Origin: Pseudomonadota bacterium
GTDB lineage: Bacteria; Pseudomonadota; Gammaproteobacteria; Steroidobacterales; Steroidobacteraceae
Direction of reading: 5' to 3'
Length of the DNA stretch: 64,000 bases
NCBI GenBank assembly: GCA_021808195.1
Contig: JAKBCE010000017.1
Location: forward strand, 11,799 to 75,798
Made by a program: the position numbers and the translations under genes. Numbering within the stretch: position 1 is the stretch's first letter; each line of letters starts with the position of its first letter. Under the pieces are notes generated by a model that saw nothing but the letters and a program-made list of their open reading frames with translations, was not told the origin of the DNA and did no database searches. Below are positions 47,121 through 55,604 of this stretch, piece after piece.

Positions 47121-48180
47121 GCCCGAAAGCTGCTGATCCCTCGATTCGCTACCACTGAATCTGCGCTTCGTGCGCTCGCGCTGTGGAAAGCCGGATAACC
47201 GCCGCACGCCAGCCTGGTGGTTCTGCACCTCAGGCGAGCGCGCTTCCTTAGCAACGACACCAGTCCTTCGGAGCGGGCCGATCCACGCATCCGGGGTGAC
47301 ACCAAGAAATGGCAAGAGGGTCCCAGTGCGCCCTCCACCCTGGCCCGCGGACGGCCGGGCTCGGCAGCGGACTTGAGGCCGTGCCATTCAAATTGCCGTG
47401 TCAATCGCACCTGGAAAGCACTCCGCCGAGCGGCGCTCTTCATACCGGAATGAAGCGCGTCGATCCCGGATACCGATCTCCTTGAAACCCCGCGCACGAG
47501 CGGATCCTTGACGATGGTGTCCGTCAGCAGGTCCCCTGTCGCCTTGGACGATCAGATCCCCCCGCCCGTCCCGGCGCATCGCGCCCGAGCACGCTACATC
47601 GCCAGATACAGCACCCTGGTGCGGACTGGATCGAGCGGCGCGTCGTCCCCGATCGGATGATGCAAGCCAGCAGTCCATGCGGCACCGCAGCCCCGCGGTC
47701 GAGGCAGGTCATGCACTCGGGCGCTTGCTCGATGCTGCGCGAGGAATGCGCCACCGACCCGCCGAGGACCGCATCAAGCGTACGACGTAAATAGAGGCGG
47801 AAGCGCTGCCGGTGGCAGCAGTTGCAATCGCATGCCCACGGCGGGCCGTACGAGAGGGATTGCGCTGGTCTATGACGAGTTGCACTCGATCGGCCTCCAG
47901 ATGTCCTACGGTTCCAGATCACAAGGACTGGCACTCCCTGCACGATGTCATGCCCGATCCGGCGCAGGCCCCAGCCGCGCCACCGCTCGACTTGGGTCGG
48001 CTGAAACTGGCTCAGCGCGCTGCATGCGCCCCGCTGCAGAACACACCCCGCAGGGCAGGCCAGAGCACGACGCGGTGTAACCTTTTTGAGCGCTGGCACG
48101 AATCTATCAGTGGGACGGGGAACATTCTGGATCGCGCAGGTCCACCGGCCCCTCAGACAAATCTACTCGGAGAGATCGCT
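47121..48180. other. Long stretch without a supported gene between TonB receptor and bufferin operon
   Basis: About 1,060 bases. Several frames are open but none is convincing; composition suggests a decayed element. One minus-strand frame near 47524-48099 is Arg/Ser rich and could be a transposase remnant, but no motif confirms it. The right end must hold the bufferin promoter; an SD (GGAGAG) is at 48169. Confidence 0.4.
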
Positions 48181-48558
48181 ATGTCTAAACGCACCGTATC
48201 TTTGGCCGTGGCCGGCGCCCTGGCCACCGCCGTCACCGCACTCAGCGGACCTGCCGCCACGGCGGGGGGCATGCAGATGAGCCCTGCGATGCACAAGATG
48301 ATGATGGAGAAGCAAGCCCACACCATGCAGGAGCTGAAAACCGGACAGTACCAGCGATGCTTTGGCGTGGCGCTTGCCGGCCACAACGACTGCTATGCGG
48401 GTCCGGGAACGACCTGCGCCGGAACGGCCGCCCGCAACTACCAGGGCAATGCCTTCAAGCTCGTGCCCGCGGGCACTTGCACGGCGATCAGGACGCCCTA
48501 CGTCACCATCCCGAACGGTCATGGAAGCCTGCAAAAGATCACCGAGCGCCAAAACTGA
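48181..48558 (+). CDS. bufA: Bufferin precursor peptide (BufA, DUF2282-like)
   Basis: The 125-residue product has a Sec signal peptide (cleavage near PAATAGG), a Met/His-rich segment after it ([19 protein letters not shown]), and four cysteines at residues 60, 71, 79 and 100 in [17 protein letters not shown] and AGTC. This is the pattern of bufferins, periplasmic copper-buffering peptides whose core cysteines are oxidised to thiooxazoles by the BufB/BufC pair. The gene leads the operon bufA-bufB-bufC-doxX. The extra Met/His segment could supply further copper ligands. Confidence 0.85.
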   Translation: MSKRTVSLAVAGALATAVTALSGPAATAGGMQMSPAMHKMMMEKQAHTMQELKTGQYQRCFGVALAGHNDCYAGPGTTCAGTAARNYQGNAFKLVPAGTCTAIRTPYVTIPNGHGSLQKITERQN

Positions 48559-48603
48559 TCGAACCCGCAGTCGCTCACTCAGATCGCTCTCGGTACTTGC
48601 ACC

Positions 48604-49506
48604 ATGTCGGTTCTACCAAACACACCTCCTCGCCGAACGCGCAACGAGATGCCCGCCCGTGCCGGTGTCGGACTCAAAGCCCAACACTACCGGACGATTC
48701 TCGAAACGCACCCCGACGTCGGCTTCTTCGAGGTACACGCGGAGAACTACATGGGCGCCGGCGGGCCACCGCATCGGTATCTGACCGAGATCCGTGCACA
48801 GTATCCCTTGTCCCTGCACGGGGTTGGGCTGTCGATCGGCGCGGATCAACCGCTCGATCAGGATCACCTGCGGCGGCTCGCCGAGCTCATTGGGCGCTAT
48901 GAGCCGGAGCTATTTTCTGAGCACCTGGCGTGGTCCTCGCACGGGGGGCACTTCTTCAACGATCTGCTCCCCGTGCCCTACACCCACCAGACCCTGCAGC
49001 GCGTATGTGAGCATATTGATCAGGTTCAGGAAGCGCTCGGACGGCAAATGCTGCTCGAAAACCCCTCCACCTACGTTGCCTTTGCCGAAAGCACATATTG
49101 GGAGGTCGATTTCATCGCCGAGATCGCGCGCAGGACCGGCTGCGCTCTGCTGCTAGATATCAACAACGTGTACGTGGCGTGCACGAACCAGCACTGGGAT
49201 CCGGCGCGCTACATCGAGGAGTTCCCAGTGGCACACGTGCGGCAGATCCACTTGGCCGGCCATGCCAGGGATGCTGATGATCAAGGACAAGCGCTCCTCA
49301 TCGACTCTCACGATCGGCAGGTCGAGAGCGTCGTCTGGGACTTCTACGCGCGGGCCATCGAGCTACTGGGAACTGTCCCGACGCTGATCGAATGGGACCA
49401 GAACCTGCCCACTTGGGCGGAACTGCATGCGGAGGCTCAACGGGCCGAGCATGTCCTTGCGAACAGCCTCCAGAACGAGGAGACGTATCGTGCGGTCGCT
49501 GGCTGA
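48604..49506 (+). CDS. bufB: BufB, MNIO (DUF692) oxidative RiPP-modifying enzyme
   Basis: The 300-residue TIM-barrel protein belongs to the multinuclear non-heme iron oxidative enzymes (DUF692). Conserved metal-ligand motifs are FEVHAENYMG, SLHGVGLSIG, SEHLAWSSHGG, MLLENPSTYV, LLLDINNVYV, IHLAGHA, DSHD and LIEWDQN. MNIOs use an iron cluster and O2 to modify Cys residues of a peptide, here BufA. The ATG at 48604 lacks a clear SD; an internal Met at 48649 is an alternative. It overlaps bufC by 17 bases. Confidence 0.9.
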   Translation: MSVLPNTPPRRTRNEMPARAGVGLKAQHYRTILETHPDVGFFEVHAENYMGAGGPPHRYLTEIRAQYPLSLHGVGLSIGADQPLDQDHLRRLAELIGRYEPELFSEHLAWSSHGGHFFNDLLPVPYTHQTLQRVCEHIDQVQEALGRQMLLENPSTYVAFAESTYWEVDFIAEIARRTGCALLLDINNVYVACTNQHWDPARYIEEFPVAHVRQIHLAGHARDADDQGQALLIDSHDRQVESVVWDFYARAIELLGTVPTLIEWDQNLPTWAELHAEAQRAEHVLANSLQNEETYRAVAG

Positions 49507-50281
49507 GATGCAACAGGCATTCGCCGCGGCGCTACGTGACCCACAGCAGCCGATTCCCCGCGGTTGCGTGGATCCTGCCGGTCACACGGATGAGAAACGC
49601 TTTGCGGTCTACCGTAACAACGTCGCCTCGAGCCTCATCGATTGCCTGGCAGAAGGCTACCCCGCCGTGCGCCGGCTGCTGGGCGAGGACTGCTTCCGTG
49701 AGACCGCACGCGTGTACGCCGCGCAGAGCCTCCCGCTCTCCCCCGTGATGCTCGAATACGGCGGAGGCTTTCCAGTGTTTCTTGAGACATTCGCGCCTCT
49801 AGCTGAGCTGCCTTATCTGGCGGACGTTGCACGCATCGAGAGAGCATGGCTCGAGGCATATCATGCTGCCGAGGCCGAGCCTCTCGATCCTGCTGCGCTA
49901 GCCGGGGTGAGCGCGGACCGTGCGGGCGACCTGTGCCTCACGCTCCACCCCTCAGTTCGTCTCGTCCACTCGCCCTTCCCGGCGCTGTCCATCTGGCACA
50001 TGAACATTGCAGATGCGGAAGTGCAGCCGATTGATCTGGCGGCCGGCGCGGAGGATGCGCTGGTGGCGCGGCCGCAAGCGGAGGTACAAGTTCGTGCGCT
50101 GCCCGCAGGCGGCGCTGTCTTCTTCGCCGCCCTTGTGAACGGCGAGACGCTCTCCCGGGCTGCCGACCGTGCCCAGCGGTCTCATGCCGAATTCAACCTA
50201 ACCGACCATCTGACCGGAATCCTGGAATCCGGTCTAATCATTGCCGGGCGTCTGAAGCGACGCCGATCACGAGGTCACTGA
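49490..50281 (+). CDS. bufC: BufC (DUF2063), substrate-binding partner of the MNIO
   Basis: The 263-residue protein has the DUF2063 N-terminal domain (MQQAFAAALRDPQQPIP, VYRNNVASSLIDCLAEGYPAVRRLLG, RIERAW) and a C-terminal domain that would present the precursor to BufB. The start is the GTG at 49490, with GAGGAG seven bases upstream; the frame extends further into bufB but with no start signal. It overlaps bufB and precedes doxX by three bases. Confidence 0.9.
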   Translation: MRSLAEMQQAFAAALRDPQQPIPRGCVDPAGHTDEKRFAVYRNNVASSLIDCLAEGYPAVRRLLGEDCFRETARVYAAQSLPLSPVMLEYGGGFPVFLETFAPLAELPYLADVARIERAWLEAYHAAEAEPLDPAALAGVSADRAGDLCLTLHPSVRLVHSPFPALSIWHMNIADAEVQPIDLAAGAEDALVARPQAEVQVRALPAGGAVFFAALVNGETLSRAADRAQRSHAEFNLTDHLTGILESGLIIAGRLKRRRSRGH

Positions 50282-50284
50282 CTC

Positions 50285-50812
50285 ATGAGCACTAGTTCCA
50301 TTGAACGTCCCACCTCGACCATGCGCAGTTTCGAGCGCTTCGTGCACTCCGTACTGGGCTGGATTGCATGGACTGCCGGGTTACTCGCCGCCCCGGTCGC
50401 ACGATTGGCGCTCGCGATTCCGTTTATCAAGTCCGGACTCACAAAGTGGAGTGGTTGGTTTCACGTCTCACCCGTCGCCGACTTCCTGTTCTCCTCCATG
50501 TTTCAACTGCATATTTTTGGACATCTCTACCCCTTCCCCATGCCCGATGTGCTGGCGCACATCGATGCCGTCACGGAAATCCTCTTTCCCATATTGCTCA
50601 TTGTCGGGCTCGCGACCCGGTTCAGTGCGCTTAGCATGCTGGTGATGATCGGTGTCATCCAACTTACAGACCCCTCCGGCTGGGCGAACTTTCACCTCCC
50701 GTGGGCTGGCCTGGCGCTTGCGATCATGGCAATGGGACCAGGCAAGCTCTCACTCGACTTTGCCATCGAGCGTTGGATCAAGAAGGACCGAGATCCGCTC
50801 AAGATTCCCTAG
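50285..50812 (+). CDS. DoxX-family membrane protein of the bufferin operon
   Basis: The 175-residue protein has four membrane helices and matches DoxX (FIKSGLTKWSGWFHV, PFPMPDVLAHIDAVTEILFPILLIVGLATRFSA split over helices, LAIMAMGPGKLSLD). DoxX proteins often close bufferin operons, where they may supply electrons or quinone coupling to the MNIO. It begins three bases after bufC, so the four genes form one unit. Confidence 0.88.
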   Translation: MSTSSIERPTSTMRSFERFVHSVLGWIAWTAGLLAAPVARLALAIPFIKSGLTKWSGWFHVSPVADFLFSSMFQLHIFGHLYPFPMPDVLAHIDAVTEILFPILLIVGLATRFSALSMLVMIGVIQLTDPSGWANFHLPWAGLALAIMAMGPGKLSLDFAIERWIKKDRDPLKIP

Positions 50813-51458
50813 CACATACGTCGCGGACTCGGTTCGCACATCGAATGCGTAGCCAGAATTCATCGCCGTGCATATCGAAGTGCGAACCGTACTCCGCTCG
50901 TGACGAGCGTGGATCAGAGCGTCGCGTGAGATCAGGATTACGATCACCGCGCCACCGGCAGCTCATGTGGGTGACGCTGTCGTTACTGCCCAACTTCTCG
51001 GACTTGAGCGGCGCAGATGCCGCAGCATTTGTGATCCGCGCGCGTGCCGCGTTAGCCACGTACAGCCCTGCATGAACGCCTCTCGCAAGCACCACACCCG
51101 GGTCAGTGAAAATATCCGCACTTAACCAATCGAGGAGCGCTATCGTGACTGACATCCATCAGTTCCCTTTCGGTTGCGGCTTGCTGTTCTGATTTTTAGC
51201 CACCGCCGTCGTCTCGGGCCTGATGCCCATGGCGGGTGCGGCGTTTTTGGCTTAACAATGGGCATGATGGCGACAGTCGCCACCCTCATGCTGCATTGGA
51301 TCTACGGTGCAGTTCTCCGGGGGCCGTCTATGGAGCTAGGCTGGGATCGCGCGCGGTGCGCGAGGTCGCTGGCTGATTGGGCGATAATGCGCCCTGCGGG
51401 GCGAGTGGAGCGCGATCCGGCCACCCGCCTCGTCTTCTTTACAACAGAAGGTGATTCC
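50813..51458. other. Intergenic stretch with traces of a decayed membrane-protein gene
   Basis: About 645 bases after doxX. At 51144 a GTG with a good SD (GAGGAG) opens a 15-codon frame (VTDIHQFPFGCGLLF) and stops; in other frames hydrophobic pieces follow (FLATAVVSGLMPMAG, then MMATVATLMLHWIYGAVL). These look like a small membrane protein broken by frameshifts, but no family is identified. Confidence 0.35.
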
Positions 51459-51743
51459 ATGAAAGCGATGTGGAATGGTGTAGTGCTCGCCTCGAGCCGC
51501 GATACGATCGAGGTTGAGGGCAATCACTACTTTCCGCTCGAGAGCCTGAATCTGCAGTTGTTCGAGGCAAGCGCAAGCCACACGACCTGCCCCTGGAAGG
51601 GCGTGGCCAGCTATTACACCCTCAAGGTGGGCGCCGCGCTAAACACAGATGCCGCGTGGTACTACCCAGACCCGAAGCCGGCTGCGGAGCGGATCCGCGG
51701 TCGCGTTGCGTTCTGGCGAGGGGTGCAGGTAAGCCGCGACTGA
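51459..51743 (+). CDS. DUF427-family protein
   Basis: The 94-residue protein matches the DUF427 fold (MKAMWNGVVLASS, HTTCPWKGVASYYTL, AAWYYPDPKPAAERIRGRVAFWRGV). The chosen Met at 51459 has GAAGG just upstream; a longer in-frame extension has no family match. DUF427 proteins are small beta-sandwich proteins with conserved Trp/Tyr/Cys residues; their function is unknown. It ends convergently with the sigma-factor cluster. Confidence 0.85.
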   Translation: MKAMWNGVVLASSRDTIEVEGNHYFPLESLNLQLFEASASHTTCPWKGVASYYTLKVGAALNTDAAWYYPDPKPAAERIRGRVAFWRGVQVSRD

Positions 51744-51776
51744 TCGATTTTGCGCCGGAGGCTCCACTTCATGCGT

Positions 51777-52414
51777 TCAGTCCACCGCACAGCTCAGCGA
51801 CCGTCGCAGGCTCGCCATCGCTCGGTGAGTCGAGACTTTGAGTGCGCCTACCGTACTGCCACTTTCAGCCGCAGCTTCCTTCAGTGACATTTCCTTGATT
51901 TTTAGCAACACGAGCGCTGTGCGCTGATTTCGGGGCAACGCGCGCAGCGCTTGGTGAACGGCACCCGAGTCACCGAACGGGGCTGCGTCAGAAGCCGGAT
52001 CTGGGCACTCATCGATGGAGACGTCGTCGGCAGCCACTTCGTTCGCCGTGCACACAGCGCGGCGCCTTACGGCATCGACCACACGATGATGTGCAATGGC
52101 GAAAAGCCAGGGTTTGAAGGGCCTTCCCGGATCGTATGTCGTGCGTACCGCGTGCACCGAGCACAAGACTTCCTGCACAAGATCGTCAATGTCAGCGTGT
52201 CCAAAGAATGAACAACGGCGTATGGCGTATCCGCGAACCAGGGGATGATTGCCCTCAGCAACTCCGAATACGCGGTGCGATCTCCCTTTTGTGCCGCACC
52301 CATCAATCTCGCCAGTGGGTCCTCATCACGGATATCGCCAACGATCTCAGGGCAGGCGCGTTCTCCGAACATCGAGCGCATCGTTAAGTGGACTCGATTT
52401 TCCCGACCGGTCAT
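51777..52414 (-). pseudogene. Frameshifted ECF sigma factor (SigF/ECF16-like)
   Basis: Two frames together read a full ECF sigma: the first half has DPLARLMGAAQKGDRTAYSELL, then, after a one-base loss near 52240, the other frame continues IRRCSFFGHADIDDLVQEV and the region-4 HTH ALRALPRNQRTALVLLKIKEM. The sequence resembles SigF of Caulobacter, which in that organism controls bufferin genes. Its usual partner, the membrane anti-sigma NrsF (DUF1109), should lie next but is absent. Unless a sequencing error, the gene is dead. Confidence 0.65.
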
Positions 52415-53028
52415 CATCGCGCCAAACTCCCAGTCGGCGCATGCTCTGGTGGACGAAGCGGATCCGCTGATTGTCGACGCCGCCGGGACCCGACGTGCTC
52501 CGGAGCGTAACCACACAGCCCACGCAATCGATTCCGGGCCCGAAACAGTCGCGTCAAGGTCGCAGTCGGTGACAAGCCGAGACCACGCGCGATTTCCGCA
52601 CTCGTGAACCCTCCGAGCACCTGCATGACGAGCGGCTGACGATAGCTCATCGGCAGTTTCAGAATCGCATCGCGCAGTTCCTCGATCTCCTGCTCGGCAC
52701 CATGCGCTGCGGCCACGAGGTACCCCTCCTCGAGCCCTTCGTCGAGACTCACCAGCTCAAGCTGCTTGCGCTCGAACAGCCGGGCATGCTCGCGGCGCGC
52801 GATGGTCATCAACCACGCGCGGGCCGCCCCTCGATCGTGCAACGACGACCGCGAGCGCCAGGCCCGAAGCAGTGTTTCCTGCACAACGTCCTCTGCGACT
52901 GCCCGGTCTCGCGCCAGCCAGTATGCAAAGCGCAGTACTTCCGGACGCAGAGACTGCAGCAGATCGCCGAAGCCGGCGCAGGCGGCCGGAATGGACTGCG
53001 CCGTGGAATTGAGTTCGAGCGATTGCAT
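52414..53028 (-). CDS. ECF RNA polymerase sigma factor
   Basis: The 204-residue protein has region 2 (VLRFAYWLARDRAVAEDVVQETLLRAWRS) and region 4 (ILKLPMSYRQPLVMQVLGGFTSAEIARGLGLS) of ECF sigma factors. The final 35 residues (RRRRQSADPL...) are Arg/Pro rich and not typical, perhaps from a shifted frame or extension. Its stop shares one base with the start of the next (frameshifted) sigma gene. It lies 84 bases after the anti-sigma gene. Confidence 0.8.
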   Translation of the reverse strand: MQSLELNSTAQSIPAACAGFGDLLQSLRPEVLRFAYWLARDRAVAEDVVQETLLRAWRSRSSLHDRGAARAWLMTIARREHARLFERKQLELVSLDEGLEEGYLVAAAHGAEQEIEELRDAILKLPMSYRQPLVMQVLGGFTSAEIARGLGLSPTATLTRLFRARNRLRGLCGYAPEHVGSRRRRQSADPLRPPEHAPTGSLAR

Positions 53029-53112
53029 TTTCCCTCCCAGGCCTCATGGGCAGAGCGCTTGGCCGCCGTGGCACACGCTCTTGCCGGCTGAGACTCCGGG
53101 ACATGCAATCTG

Positions 53113-53352
53113 TTACAGGCCGGGGTTGTGCTTCGTCCGATTGATGGCGTCGAGCACTCGCTCGGCATCTACCGGGGACTCAGCGCGCCGGGTAGTTCGC
53201 AATGCGTGCACAGTGAGCTTGAGCTGTTCGACGTAGCGGCGGCAGTGCTGACACATAAGCAGGTGGAGCCGCGCTTCGGCTCGCACCCGCCAGGAGGCGT
53301 GCCCGTCAATTAGCTCAGAAGCGCGTTCCGAGACCTCTCGGCAGTTCAACAT
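53113..53352 (-). CDS. Zinc-finger anti-sigma factor
   Basis: The 79-residue protein has the zf-HC2 motif His-x3-Cys-x2-Cys in HLLMCQHCRRYVEQL and an upstream Cys in NCREVSERASELIDG, as in RsrA/ChrR-type zinc-binding anti-sigma factors. It has no membrane helix. Its gene overlaps the upstream ECF sigma gene by seven bases, the standard sigma/anti-sigma pair. It probably releases the sigma upon oxidation or metal stress. Confidence 0.85.
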   Translation of the reverse strand: MLNCREVSERASELIDGHASWRVRAEARLHLLMCQHCRRYVEQLKLTVHALRTTRRAESPVDAERVLDAINRTKHNPGL

Positions 53353-53951
53353 GTTCCCTCCTTTTCGAAGTGCTCGATCATCAGATGCAGTTTCTGGCGA
53401 GCCCGGTGCAACTGCACCCGGACGTTGCCCTCCGATAGCTCGGTGATGACCGCGATGTCAGGGAGGGGGATACACTCTATGTCTCGCAGCCAAAGCACGG
53501 TCCGCTGGTCCGCGGGCAACCGCTCGATGTGCTTCTCGAGGCACTCACGCAACTCCTCTTCAGTGAGCAACGCCTCGGGTGTGCTATGGTGCCAAAACGT
53601 GGGCGGTCCGGACCATTCGCCATTTTCGGCAAAGCGGTCGCTCACCGGTGAGCCCGGGTCCTCACCCCATTGCTGCTGCGTCCCACGGCGGTGCGCACGC
53701 CGCCAGGATCGTGCCGTGTTCAACGCGATCTGAGCCAGCCACGTGCGCAGGCTCGAGCGGCCCTCGAAGCGGTCTGCTGCGCCGAACGCCTTGATCCAGG
53801 TTTCCTGGACCACATCTTCGGCAAAGTCGCGCGTCACGAGCGGAGTCACCATGCTGATCAGAAATCCGTGATGAGCTTCAACGACGTGCTTGAGCGCTGC
53901 TCGGTCGCCACGGCGCAACCGTGTTACGAGCGACGCTTCGACACCAGTCAT
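53346..53951 (-). CDS. ECF RNA polymerase sigma factor, paired with the zinc-finger anti-sigma
   Basis: The 201-residue RpoE-like sigma factor has region 2 (ALKHVVEAHHGFLISMVTPLV then FAEDVVQETWIKAF) and region 4 (LPADQRTVLWLRDIECIPLPDIA with ELSEGNVRVQLHRARQKL). It overlaps the anti-sigma gene. Together they probably form a stress-sensing pair; whether they drive the bufferin operon is unknown. Confidence 0.87.
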   Translation of the reverse strand: MTGVEASLVTRLRRGDRAALKHVVEAHHGFLISMVTPLVTRDFAEDVVQETWIKAFGAADRFEGRSSLRTWLAQIALNTARSWRRAHRRGTQQQWGEDPGSPVSDRFAENGEWSGPPTFWHHSTPEALLTEEELRECLEKHIERLPADQRTVLWLRDIECIPLPDIAVITELSEGNVRVQLHRARQKLHLMIEHFEKEGTC

Positions 53952-54289
53952 ACTCCCACCTCGAGGAAACGCGATCCCGCACGATAGGCCTCATCGGCGG
54001 CCAATGCCAGCTCATGCTCCTGAGACGCCGGATCACCGTCGTCGTTACAGATCCAGCCGCGATTCTCCATCAGCCGGCGCTCACGGTGAGTCCGCAGGCG
54101 GCCATCAATGCGAACGGACGTGCAGCTCCGGGACACGTGGCAGGATGCGCAAACGATTCGAATCCGATCACCCCAAGTGGCGGGAACAAGACAAAACGCC
54201 ACCTCGCACGATGTCTCGCAACGAACGAGAGGAAGAGGAGACGACAAAGATAGGGAATCCAGAGCAAGCTCCAACGCCTGCTCGACCTC

Positions 54290-54810
54290 CTCATAGAATA
54301 CATGCTGCTGGGCCTGGGCAGCGGGTGCCCGCCGCATATTGAGCCAGGATCGAAGTACCGCAACAAAAACCAGAAGACCGGTTCCGACCAGCAGCGAGGG
54401 CAGATAACAGAAATTGCGGGTCCGCAGTTCCAAGGACATGAGCCCTGCAGATGGCGAGCGTGATCGGTGATCTCAGGGCCGTGATCGCGAGCGCAGAGCA
54501 GTCACGTCGAGCAAGATCGACGACAGCCGCCGTCAATATCGGTGTGACGATCAGCATCATAGGAGCCCGGGTCCAGGTTCCCTCCGGGCGCGTGAAAATA
54601 GCGTCACCGAGCGCGCCGAACTCCGGAAGCAGAATGAAGTTAAGAGCGCTCGCGCGGGCAATGAGGGCGATGAGTCCGATGTAAAGCGCGGTTACGGATT
54701 CCGCCACCCTTGCTTTCGGCGCTTGAAGAACGCCCTCCTCAGCGCGACTCGCTCAGGCAGCAAGGCGAGCAGACGTGCCGCGGCACCAAAGATGCCGGCG
54801 TGTCCGACAT
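54290..54810 (-). pseudogene. Frameshifted inner-membrane protein
   Basis: The minus strand from an ATG at 54810 (SD GAGAGGGG) reads MSDTPASLV, shifts frame into ARLLALLPERVALRRAFF, then again into AESVTALYIGLIALIARASALNFILLPEFGAL with EGTWTRAPMMLIVTPILTA, and again into LPSLLVGTGLLVFVAVLR. The pieces join into one multi-span membrane protein of a family similar to HPP-type proteins, but the name is uncertain. At least three indels are needed, so it is broken or heavily mis-sequenced. Confidence 0.5.
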
Positions 54811-55038
54811 GGTAACCCCTCTCGCGAATGTGACGGCGCCTGCGATTGGGACCGAATGCCGGAACTCTCGATAGAGCTCGTCGATATGAAGGCGAATCTT
54901 CCCGGACTTGAGATGGCAGCTCTGGTCAGTGCACCTATCGGACGTTACGTGCACCGCTCCGATCTGCAGAACCGGGCATTCGAATAGATCGGCAAGAAGT
55001 CCCTCTGCTCACACGCCGGCGAGCATCGAAGCTGGGGA

Positions 55039-55070
55039 TTCGAACTGCTCCCCCTGGATAACAGAACGCC
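55039..55070. repeat. Left copy of an imperfect direct repeat flanking the accessory region
   Basis: TTCGAA, then CTCCCC(C)T, then GATAACAGAA here recurs in the same orientation at 63452-63481. The shared core is GATAACAGAA with CTCCCC upstream. The copies bracket about 8.4 kb of regulator and toxin-antitoxin genes and could be attachment-site or transposition remnants. Confidence 0.5.
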
Positions 55071-55204
55071 TCGGACTTGCGCCAAGGTGCGCCGGTCATG
55101 ATGGCGCGCTTGCCTGAACGTGGGCCTGATTGTGGTTCTTGGCAGTTCGATTCCTTTTCAGCCTTGACCGTTCTTGACTTGGCAGGCTGCCTGGGTTTTA
55201 CTTC

Positions 55205-55228
55205 CAATTACTATATAAATAGTAATTG
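55205..55228. promoter_or_regulatory. Perfect palindrome, BlaI-type operator
   Basis: CAATTACTAT and ATAGTAATTG form a perfect 10-bp inverted repeat with a 4-base spacer, ten bases before the blaI start. TACTAT/ATAGTA half-sites suit the BlaI/MecI dimer. It likely represses the blaI-M56 pair. Confidence 0.7.
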
Positions 55229-55238
55229 AGATGGCCGA

Positions 55239-55604
55239 GTGCGCCTGACGGATCGCGAAACAGATCTGATGAATGTGCTGTGGGAAAGCGGTCCCTGCAC
55301 CGTGGCAGAGGTGCACGCGCGTCTCGCTGATAAGTTGGCGTACACCACGGTACTTTCCGTACTGCGCGGACTCGAGAGCAAGGGAAGCGTGAAACGAACG
55401 AAGGTCGGACGCGCGCACCGCTACGCGGCCCGCGTGACGCGCGAGAGTGCTTGCCATCGCGCGATTGCGGCACTGACCGCTAAGTTCTTTCGCGGCTCGA
55501 GCGATGGTTTGCTCGTGCACCTCGTGGAGCATGAGCGCCTGAGCGAGGCAGAGATCAGTCGGCTGCGCGCGCTGCTCGAGAAACATCAGCGGAACACTCG
55601 ATGA
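55239..55604 (+). CDS. BlaI/MecI-family transcriptional repressor
   Basis: The 121-residue repressor has the BlaI winged helix: LTDRETDLMNVLWESGPCTVAEVHA, TTVLSVLRGLESKGSVKRTKVGRAHRYAARV and a C-terminal dimer domain. It begins with GTG directly after the palindromic operator. It is paired with an M56 peptidase gene overlapping by four bases, the classic sensor-repressor arrangement in which the peptidase inactivates BlaI. No beta-lactamase gene is near, so the signal is likely something else. Confidence 0.9.
   Translation: MRLTDRETDLMNVLWESGPCTVAEVHARLADKLAYTTVLSVLRGLESKGSVKRTKVGRAHRYAARVTRESACHRAIAALTAKFFRGSSDGLLVHLVEHERLSEAEISRLRALLEKHQRNTR

Larger units (their letters stand above)
54811..55238. 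other. Gap before BlaI; contains a direct-repeat arm and the BlaI operator
   Basis: About 430 bases with no supported gene. It contains at 55039-55070 a sequence repeated imperfectly at 63452-63481, and a perfect operator-like palindrome at 55205-55228 (both listed separately). Confidence 0.4.

Noticed and set aside
47524..48099. Minus-strand frame that might be a decayed transposase
   Set aside because: No DDE or HTH motif could be made out in any frame; left as unresolved intergenic DNA.
51144..51340. Possible frameshifted small membrane protein after doxX
   Set aside because: Good SD and hydrophobic pieces exist, but no family is recognised and the joining frames are speculative, so it is not listed as a gene.
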